DNA from: Bigelowiella natans CCMP2755
Taxonomy: Eukaryota; Cercozoa; Chlorarachniophyceae
Length of the DNA: 64,000 bases
Assembly (NCBI GenBank): GCA_000320545.1
Contig: ADNK01000136.1
Location: 86,001 to 150,000, forward strand
Reading direction: 5' to 3'
Positions 40,093 to 47,573 of this stretch are shown piece after piece (the first letter of the stretch is position 1; the number at the start of each line of letters is the position of its first letter). The notes under the pieces were generated by a model. The model had not been told where the DNA came from, did not search any database, and saw only the letters and a list, made by a program, of their open reading frames with translations. Made by a program: the position numbers and the translations under genes.

Positions 40093-40986
40093 ATGCATTC
40101 CAGCTCTGGTCCGAAAAGGGTAAGGGTTGTTTTCAGCAAACAGCCCCCCAGGATTTGGTATAAAGATCAAGCACACGAGCCAAAATTCTTCGAAGTTACT
40201 GTTGCTTTGAAAGATGAACATGGTAGACGAATTCGAGGGATGGATGTTCCCTTAACTCCAAAGCTGCTGTATAACAACATGTCCGAGGTGAAGAGGCAGA
40301 CAATACTTAAGATAAATAAGGATTCGGTTCCCAAGATTGGGAAGACTGGTGTAGCAGAACTTAAAATACGCATTGATTCGGTCTCCAAAAACCATGATAA
40401 TCATGATTTCATTGTCAACATAGCACCTGAACCCGGAGTCGTCCCTCCCGGTGTGGTGTTCGAGAGCGCAAAATCTCAACCAATTACTGTGAGGTCTAAG
40501 AGAAATCGTGGAAAAAGAAAAAAAGAGGGAGCCATAGATGCTGAAAGTTTATCTGCTATTGCTTCATGGTGTAGATTTAACGCCGGGATGTTAGAAGAGC
40601 TTTATAGAAGGGAAACATGTCCATGCTGCGAATATATGATGAATTCTCACGCTCAATCGTGCAAGTTGAAGACGAGCATTCAAGCCTACCGAAATATCGT
40701 GCAGAGGCTTATTCCAGGGAGCAAAATGGCAGGTGTATCAAAGAGAGCAAAGACAGAAGACTACCATTTCCCGCCAACACCGCAGCATACTAGACTACCT
40801 TCAACGGAACTCAAGAGGAATCGTAGCCCCGCTCTTGCTTTAGATCAGATTCATACTTTGATACCGTCTGTGCCAAATAGCTCTGTACAGATGTCTGATG
40901 ACCTTTTTTCGACAATGGGTTCATCTGTGCCATCCGTACCTCCTCTCTTACGGAATCCCTCTTTAACTAGGAAAAAGTCGGGTTAG
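40093..40986 (+). CDS. orphan protein with a CCHC zinc-knuckle-like motif
   Basis: Single-exon frame of 297 residues starting at the ATG at 40093 (MHSSSGPKRVRVVF). Residues of about 10-135 look like a compact folded domain with strand-like pieces (RIWYKDQAHEPKFFEVTVAL, DVPLTPKLLY, DFIVNIAPEPG). A basic cluster follows (SKRNRGKRKK), a plausible nuclear signal. Then comes a cysteine motif CPCCEYMMNSHAQSC, which fits a C2HC zinc-binding pattern (C-x2-C-x7-H-x4-C, with an extra Cys). The last 80 or so residues are Ser/Pro-rich and probably disordered. The layout suggests a DNA- or chromatin-associated regulator. That is inference; I do not recognise the N-terminal domain. The frame stays open upstream without ATG, so a spliced 5' exon is possible. 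Confidence 0.75.
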   Translation: MHSSSGPKRVRVVFSKQPPRIWYKDQAHEPKFFEVTVALKDEHGRRIRGMDVPLTPKLLYNNMSEVKRQTILKINKDSVPKIGKTGVAELKIRIDSVSKNHDNHDFIVNIAPEPGVVPPGVVFESAKSQPITVRSKRNRGKRKKEGAIDAESLSAIASWCRFNAGMLEELYRRETCPCCEYMMNSHAQSCKLKTSIQAYRNIVQRLIPGSKMAGVSKRAKTEDYHFPPTPQHTRLPSTELKRNRSPALALDQIHTLIPSVPNSSVQMSDDLFSTMGSSVPSVPPLLRNPSLTRKKSG

Positions 40987-41230
40987 AAGTGATGAGCGTC
41001 CGTGTCTTGTTTAATTGTGATAGGCATTATGAAACACAGTACGTTGTCTGATGAAGGAAAATGAAGAGATCAATCAAGATGAATCTAACTTTGCGCTTTT
41101 GATCTTTTGATGCGGATGCACTTGCACATGTGTGCACACACGTGTGCGATGCCAGACTTGCAACGACAGGAATGTGCGCAAGTCATGGAAGAACACTGTG
41201 TGTGACTGCTGCGTTCGCGCGCAGCTTGAT

Positions 41231-41382
41231 TATATAGCCATTAAAGGCTATAGAGCGTACCGAGTCAAAAGTACACATGTTCCCTGAGACATGTGTGGTA
41301 GAGCATGTGCTGTAAAGAACATGTGTACTAAACTACATATGTTCGTACGTGCGTACGCTATATAGCCCTTAAAGGCTATAGA
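41231..41382. repeat. 152-bp fold-back (hairpin) element
   Basis: The outer arms 41233-41260 and 41353-41380 are inverted with about 25 of 28 bases matching (TAGCCATTAAAGGCTATAG type). Inside them is a second perfect 13-bp inverted pair, AGTACACATGTTC (41270-41282) and GAACATGTGTACT. It lies between the zinc-knuckle gene and the large inverted repeat, and resembles a miniature inverted-repeat element. No target-site duplication is certain. Confidence 0.75.
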
Positions 41383-41437
41383 TGATGTTCTGCGCTAGTT
41401 CAGTGTGACCACTACCACAGTGCAACAGACATGCAAT

Positions 41438-42492
41438 ATCACATGTGCATCACGTGTGCCATTTGCTGTCTAGCTGTGTCCACAATCAGCACAAGGGGTT
41501 GAAATTTGGATTCCCAGCAGCCGTCCTCAATTTCCTCACATACATCAAATGTGCCTCACGTCACAAGTCATCGTTTGTGGGTGTCTTTTGCAATGCATGC
41601 AATGACATTGACTGGCAGTGGCACGCAAGTGCAATGAAGCAAACGTCAAACAAAGCTAGAAAGCGCCCAATTTGACATCATTCATTGCGAAAGATCAATG
41701 CTTTTCATTCGAACACATCAAAGACAAGTTACAAGCCCACCATGTTCACGCATTCTTTGAAAGACACGATGTTCATTTTCCATGCTAGCATGTGATTGTG
41801 TTTCACGTCATTCGAATTCCGAGATGCATTGCTTTGACCGACAAAGCAACAAAAAATCGAAATTCAAAAATTTTCTTTGGGTTTCTCTCGTGGAGTGAAA
41901 AACCAAAGTGTGAAATGTGAAATGTGGAATTTGTGTGCAATGTGTTTGCTAGTGAGTGTGCAATGTGACACATGTGACATGTGTGCACACATGCATTGCA
42001 CATGCTGTCACTGTGTCCATGACTCCTCCCGCCTCCAAACGCAAATTCATCGACCTGTGACTTTGACTGCGCCTACAACAAAGTGATTGCTGCATTGGCG
42101 GGGGGCTAGCTTGGCCCGTGGCCGCACCTAGGTGCAGAGCAGGAGCCGGTCTCAAACTCGAAGTCTGCGTCGTCATTGGCTTGGGCTCCACTGCTGCTAG
42201 CCTGGTTCACCCCGCCATGTTGTTGTGCCATTTATGGGAGCCACATGGATGGCTAGCGTTTTGTCTCCATAGGGCACAAAAGGGATTGGATGGATGTGAT
42301 GCTAAACGCACATTGTAGAGTACGAGACAAATGCATACATTATGGACACGTAATCCCCATATATGCATAGTATGTAGTATATTACTTTGTCCATTATGTA
42401 CAACCTAAGCGCTGCAGCCGCTGCTTTGCATAGCTACAATGGGATGACTATTGAAAAGATTGCATCTCTTCATTGCATCCGTCTAATATATA

Positions 42493-42533
<41 letters not shown>

Positions 42534-43001
42534 ACATATATATAAACGCACAGATGGTGGTTGAAAAAGAAAGTGTGTAGTAATTTAACACCCTTAATGC
42601 AACCAACTCAGTATTTATGAAATTAAATGCGTTTTATTTAAAATTGAGAAATTTGGGCCAATCATTCAATTCCAAACAGATGCATACCCATCAGGATGCA
42701 CCTAGATTGTTATATGCTGCAAAAATCTATTATCGAGTTTATCACTTCGCATTATTAGAATTACAATCCTATATTATCCCAATCAAGACCACTTGCTAAA
42801 ACCACGATGTTCTTTACACCGCATGTCACGGGAGCCATCAAGACATCTTCTTCCTCCTCCTCCTCCGCCTCCTCCTCCAAATCCTCTTCCTCCAAATCCT
42901 CCTCCTCCAAATCCTCCTCCTCCAAATCCTCCTCCTCCAAGTCCTCCTCCCATCATCGCCATTAACATCATAGGATCAATACCGCCACTATTACGGGATT
43001 T
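41438..43001 (-). repeat. left arm of the large inverted repeat
   Basis: The inner part (about 41733-43001) mirrors 44386-45654: left position x pairs with 87387 minus x. In every stretch I compared the arms were identical or nearly so, including the AT microsatellite (about 42494-42545), a dispersed-repeat copy (42397-42484) and an inverted copy of the last 70 codons of the AIG1-like GTPase gene (42783-42998, minus, Gly-rich). The outer part (41438-41732) matches the right arm with indels and lower identity. The duplicated gene tail has no start or GTPase domain of its own here. Confidence 0.92.
42783..42998 (-). pseudogene. reverse-oriented copy of the AIG1-like GTPase 3' end
   Basis: Codes for MMLMAMMGGG, the GGGGF repeats and the tail CKEHRGFSKWS, the same as residues from about 364 on of the gene at 43303-44604. 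The homology stops near 43001, just before an imperfect hairpin (43002-43049). It is a fragment made by the inverted duplication, not a complete gene. Confidence 0.85.
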
Positions 43002-43049
43002 ATCTCTTCGGCATCGATTCCTTTTGAGAAGGATCGGTGCCGAAGAGAT
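43002..43049. repeat. imperfect hairpin at the inverted-repeat breakpoint
   Basis: ATCTCTTCGGCATCGATTCC pairs with GGATCGGTGCCGAAGAGAT across a short loop. It sits exactly where homology between the two arms ends. Confidence 0.8.
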
Positions 43050-43302
43050 AATAAGCTGTTTTTGTGTGCAGCCTTAAAACATACAACGGGGGGGTTTTAG
43101 GATAAATAAGCTCATTTGGGTTTTTTGAAGAAAAATCCCCTTGATTTGGATATATATTCCCTGTTGAAATGCCGGAATGCGCTACAGCTATGATTGTGCG
43201 TACCAACCTTCGCCTGCTGTACCACTTACGTGTATGTGTTACGGAGGCACAACTCAAAACCTCGGGTGAACATACCACCACTAACACACCAAATCCAACG
43301 CT

Positions 43303-44604
43303 ATGAAGACAACGCTTTCTTTTCGAAGCTCTGCTAAATCGAGGAAACAAAAACCCGAACCCGCGGTGATGAAAACAACGCTTTCTTTTCGGGGAGCCTC
43401 TATGTCCTCCTCTAAATCACGAGGTCGCACAAAGAAACCCCTCACAATTTGCATGATCGGGGCAACAGGAGTCGGGAAGAGCTCCGCTGCTAATTGCATA
43501 GCGAACATCAAAAAGGACTCACGGAATGCATTCAAAGCCAGTCCAGAAGTGAAAAGCTGTACGTACAAGACTGCTGTAAAGAAATGTCGATGGTTTGACG
43601 ATAGACAACCAATGTACCTTGTTGATACTCCTGGTCTTGGAGATTCTGAAGGACGCGATTCACGGCACATAGCAGAGATGGCAAAGGCGCTTAAGGAGCA
43701 TGGAGAAGTCCACTTGTTTGTAATCGTATTTAACGGGGAGGATGCTCGCATGAATGAGCACACCAAAGGAATGATTGGTATATTTTCAGAAATGTTTGGA
43801 CCAGAATTCCTTCAAAATGCAGCCCTGCTCTTCACACACTGGCCCATGGATAAATACTCTATCAGACGCCGTCGACGTTCTGGCTTGACCAAGGAGAATC
43901 GTCATTTCGAATTCAATAAAAAGTTTCAGGAAATATTCGGCAGTACTCGTGACTTGCCATCGTTCTTTTTGGACTGCGAGTACGATAGATGCGACGAAGA
44001 AGAGGCACGCCCATACAAAGAGGAAATCCTTAAGGTGAAGGAGCTCGCAGAGGCCATGGATCCATTCGCCTGCTTGGATGTAAAGAATGTTCTTTCTCTT
44101 AAGGACCGAGCTGAGAAACTTGCCGAAGACTTTAAAAACAAATTGAAAATATCTAAAGCCAAAGCAGCCGAATCTGCTAAGAAACACGAGAAGGACATGG
44201 AAGAAGAAAGAAAAGCTAGACGGCGTGCTCTCATCAAGGCGGAAAAGGAGAAAAGAGCTGCCCTACAAAAGGCGAAAGAGGAGAGAAGAGCTGCCTTAAA
44301 AAAAGCGGAAGAAGACAAGGATCGTGCAATAAAGAAACAGGAGGAGGAGCATAGAAAAGAGCTCGAACGGGAACAAAACAGAAGGAAATCCTGCAATAGT
44401 GGCGGTATTGATCCTATGATGTTAATGGCGATGATGGGAGGAGGACTTGGAGGAGGAGGATTTGGAGGAGGAGGATTTGGAGGAGGAGGATTTGGAGGAA
44501 GAGGATTTGGAGGAGGAGGCGGAGGAGGAGGAGGAAGAAGATGTCTTGATGGCTCCCGTGACATGCGGTGTAAAGAACATCGTGGTTTTAGCAAGTGGTC
44601 TTGA
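43303..44604 (+). CDS. AIG1/IAN (GIMAP-type) GTPase with coiled coil and Gly-rich tail
   Basis: Single-exon 433-residue protein. The AIG1-type GTPase domain has G1 GATGVGKSS (53-61), switch/G3 DTPGLGD (108-114) and a G4-position segment THWPMDK (178-184), followed by AIG1-like helices. Residues about 285-362 form a Lys/Glu/Arg coiled coil (repeated KAEKEKRAAL/KAKEERRAAL units). Residues 377-411 are Gly-rich GGGGF repeats, then a basic tail RDMRCKEHRGFSKWS. In plants and animals this family forms GTP-dependent scaffolds on membranes in defence and lymphocyte survival; a membrane or stress role here is inference. Odd points: the N-terminus carries MKTTLSFR twice (residues 1-8 and 23-30), and the last 70 codons lie in the right arm of the inverted repeat. 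The gene sits in the loop, so it may be amplified or rearranged often. Confidence 0.9.
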   Translation: MKTTLSFRSSAKSRKQKPEPAVMKTTLSFRGASMSSSKSRGRTKKPLTICMIGATGVGKSSAANCIANIKKDSRNAFKASPEVKSCTYKTAVKKCRWFDDRQPMYLVDTPGLGDSEGRDSRHIAEMAKALKEHGEVHLFVIVFNGEDARMNEHTKGMIGIFSEMFGPEFLQNAALLFTHWPMDKYSIRRRRRSGLTKENRHFEFNKKFQEIFGSTRDLPSFFLDCEYDRCDEEEARPYKEEILKVKELAEAMDPFACLDVKNVLSLKDRAEKLAEDFKNKLKISKAKAAESAKKHEKDMEEERKARRRALIKAEKEKRAALQKAKEERRAALKKAEEDKDRAIKKQEEEHRKELEREQNRRKSCNSGGIDPMMLMAMMGGGLGGGGFGGGGFGGGGFGGRGFGGGGGGGGGRRCLDGSRDMRCKEHRGFSKWS

Positions 44605-44853
44605 TTGGGATAATATAGGATTGTAATTCTAATAATGCGAAGTGATAAACTCGATAATAGATTTTTGCAGCATATAACAATCTAGGTGCATCCTGATGGG
44701 TATGCATCTGTTTGGAATTGAATGATTGGCCCAAATTTCTCAATTTTAAATAAAACGCATTTAATTTCATAAATACTGAGTTGGTTGCATTAAGGGTGTT
44801 AAATTACTACACACTTTCTTTTTCAACCACCATCTGTGCGTTTATATATATGT

Positions 44854-44894
<41 letters not shown>

Positions 44895-44902
44895 TATATA
44901 TT

Positions 44903-44990
44903 AGACGGATGCAATGAAGAGATGCAATCTTTTCAATAGTCATCCCATTGTAGCTATGCAAAGCAGCGGCTGCAGCGCTTAGGTTGTACA
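44903..44990 (+). repeat. dispersed repeat family, copy D (mirror copy at 42397-42484, minus)
   Basis: AGACGGATGCAATGAAGAG, then CTTTTCAATAGTCATCCCAT and TGTAGCTATGCAAAGCAGCG. It is most like the copy at 1603, sharing the extension GGCTGCAGCGCTT. Confidence 0.65.
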
Positions 44991-45785
44991 TAATGGACAA
45001 AGTAATATACTACATACTATGCATATATGGGGATTACGTGTCCATAATGTATGCATTTGTCTCGTACTCTACAATGTGCGTTTAGCATCACATCCATCCA
45101 ATCCCTTTTGTGCCCTATGGAGACAAAACGCTAGCCATCCATGTGGCTCCCATAAATGGCACAACAACATGGCGGGGTGAACCAGGCTAGCAGCAGTGGA
45201 GCCCAAGCCAATGACGACGCAGACTTCGAGTTTGAGACCGGCTCCTGCTCTGCACCTAGGTGCGGCCACGGGCCAAGCTAGCCCCCCGCCAATGCAGCAA
45301 TCACTTTGTTGTAGGCGCAGTCAAAGTCACAGGTCGATGAATTTGCGTTTGGAGGCGGGAGGAGTCATGGACACAGTGACAGCATGTGCAATGCATGTGT
45401 GCACACATGTCACATGTGTCACATTGCACACTCACTAGCAAACACATTGCACACAAATTCCACATTTCACATTTCACACTTTGGTTTTTCACTCCACGAG
45501 AGAAACCCAAAGAAAATTTTTGAATTTCGATTTTTTGTTGCTTTGTCGGTCAAAGCAATGCATCTCGGAATTCGAATGACGTGAAACACAATCACATGCT
45601 AGCATGGAAAATGAACATCGTGTCTTTCAAAGAATGCGTGAACATGGTGGGCTTGATGACATGACACGCACATTGCATTGCTGTGTCCATCATCTTGCAA
45701 CTTGTCTTTGATTGATCTTTCGCAATGAATGATGTCAAATTGGGCGCTTTGACGTTTGCTTCATTGCACTTGCGTGCCACTGCCA

Positions 45786-46642
45786 GCTTGGTTGTCCACT
45801 TTGGAGGCAAGAACCACGCGCCGCGAGTTGCTGATCCCACGTGTGAAGGCCACAAACGCGCTTCACTGCACAATCGCGATCTTGATCGCCACACGTGCGT
45901 CGAAAGCAAATCAAAACTCCCACTCAAACGCGAGCTTGGATTGCAATGTGTGTGAACGTGAAAACCATCTCGTGAAACACGACATGATGAATGTGCGAAG
46001 TGCAATGACAACGGTGATGTTCTCATCACAAAGCGGAAACGTGTGCACGCCACATGCGGTCACGCCATTTGTTCCATCTGAGCACAGTTGTGCGCATGGC
46101 GTCGAGTGCCGAATGAGATTTGCATCACGTCAGATCAAACAGCAATTGCAGCGTTTCATGCTCGACATTGCAGGGCACAAGATTGACCGCGATGCAGTCA
46201 AACTGCAGACAAAAAAAAAAAAAAAAAAAAAACAGCCCATTTCTGCACGTCTCATCGCTTTCCTGATGAGAAAAAGCTCCATCTCTGGTCTGCACATCCT
46301 TTTTTGCCACGTTGCTTCAATCTCAACTGCGTGTTTTTTTCAATGCAAAATCGTTCAATGCAATGCACATGCACACAACTTTTCTTTGACACGTTTCAAA
46401 ACGCTTTTCACTTTGCAATTTGCTGACTTGCCTCCGTTTGCTCTCGCATCTGCCATGCACACGTTTGATTCGCTGACCCATTTGCACGTCTAGACGTGTT
46501 CATTCTCATGCTGCGCTGCGTTCGCGATTTTTCCCCGCCATGTCACTTCGCGCAATCGCAACTTTGGCTTTTGGCAGCGCTCTCAAGCATCACATTTTGC
46601 GTCGATCGTGACCACTTTTGCCTCCAAAGTGGACAACCAAGC
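45786..46642. mobile_element. 857-bp non-autonomous element with 25-bp terminal inverted repeats
   Basis: The ends 45786-45810 and 46618-46642 are perfect inverted repeats (GCTTGGTTGTCCACTTTGGA plus GGCAA). The left arm of the big inverted repeat lacks this segment, which gives an empty-site comparison: CTGCCAGTCA is split here as CTGCCAG, element, CCAGTCA. That implies a short target duplication (CCAG, or CA if the terminal G is counted in the repeat). No transposase is recognisable. The 245-codon frame at 45756-46493 crosses the element boundary and looks accidental. An A-run lies at about 46210-46230, inside the element and not at its end. The superfamily is not determined. Confidence 0.8.
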
Positions 46643-46816
46643 CAGTCATTGCACACATTGCAAAGGACGACACCCACAAACGATGACTTGTGACGTGGAG
46701 AAGGCACACTTGATGCGTGTGAGGAAATTGAGGACGGCTGCTGGGAATCCAAATTTTGACCCCTCACACTGATCACAGACACAGCTAGACAGTGATGGCA
46801 CGTGACGTGCACGTGA

Positions 46817-47573
46817 TGTCACACGTCCCTGGGTCCATTGTCTGGCACAATGCTGCATTGCGTGAACTCACCTCATGACCTGCTTGATTGATTCATCCAC
46901 AGCGATGATTCATGGCGCACGTGTGTTTCGACATTGCAACGATGTGCACAACCTGCTGACAGTTCTGGAGTTGCGTGTTGCTGCAAGCGCGCACAACGTT
47001 CCATCGTGAGTCGTGAGCAGGTCCAAACGAAACGTGGCTTGTCCCAAGACAAAAACAAAGACAACGATGAAAAACATCGTTCCCAAAGTGTGGCAAAGGC
47101 AAGACACTTGCAATGCACGAAGCGCAGTGTTGGAGTTCCTCGAACTAGCTCTAGCTAGCCAGTGAGAACCAACTGGTGCCGAAGCCAGGGAGACCAGCAG
47201 GATTTTGAAGTCGGCACACTAGCTGTCATGGAGCAGTGTCTGTGACTAGCAGCAATGTGGCAGCGACGCAAAGCATGTGCTTTGAGCAGGAACTTCCTGA
47301 AGGCCACATCCAAGCGCCGGTCCACGGTCGGGTCGCCCGAGGCCCGAGATTCGGGCAAGCAGTTGGTCCTCTCGCTTGTCTGGAAACTGCGATGACAACG
47401 ATGATGACAACGACAACAACAATTACAACAATGACCATCAGCATCAAGATTCATCGTAGGTTGTTTGATGATCTAAAAAAAGTCCAAATTTTGTTTCAGA
47501 GAACAGAGCCCATCAGTAACAAATCCGAAACTCACAGTAGCACAGCAGCACTGCACTGCACAGCGTGCTTGCG
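46817..47573. other. intergenic stretch upstream of the MeaB-like gene
   Basis: Higher-GC, palindrome-poor sequence to about 47150, then GCTCTAGCTAGCC and a GC-rich patch with a local inverted pair CGGGTCGCCCGAGGCCCGAG (about 47329-47348). Frames of up to about 110 codons exist on both strands, without recognisable domains. The last 100 bp is the likely promoter and 5' UTR of the next gene. Confidence 0.45.

Larger units (their letters stand above)
44386..46816 (+). repeat. right arm of the large inverted repeat
   Basis: 44386-45654 is the mirror of the left arm. 45655-45785 matches with indels. Matching resumes at 46642-46816 after a nested 0.86-kb insertion (45786-46642). It includes the 3' end of the GTPase gene, an AT microsatellite (about 44842-44893) and a dispersed-repeat copy from 44903. 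Confidence 0.9.

Noticed and set aside
42793-43077. Pro-rich plus-strand frame in the left arm
   Set aside because: Antisense of the duplicated Gly-rich tail; no independent evidence.
43926-44594. 222-codon frame antisense to the AIG1-like gene
   Set aside because: It is the shadow of the Glu/Lys-rich coiled coil and Gly-rich tail (reads as Ser/Phe/Ala- and Pro-rich). The sense frame has clear GTPase motifs.
46205-46232. Poly(A) run as a retroposon tail
   Set aside because: It lies inside an element bounded by terminal inverted repeats, not next to a target duplication, so it is not evidence for a retrotransposed end.
45756-46493. 245-codon open frame in the right arm
   Set aside because: It crosses the boundary of the nested element, includes an A-run read as poly-Lys, and shows no domain or family-like pattern. 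Open frames of this length are plausible in this GC-richer patch.
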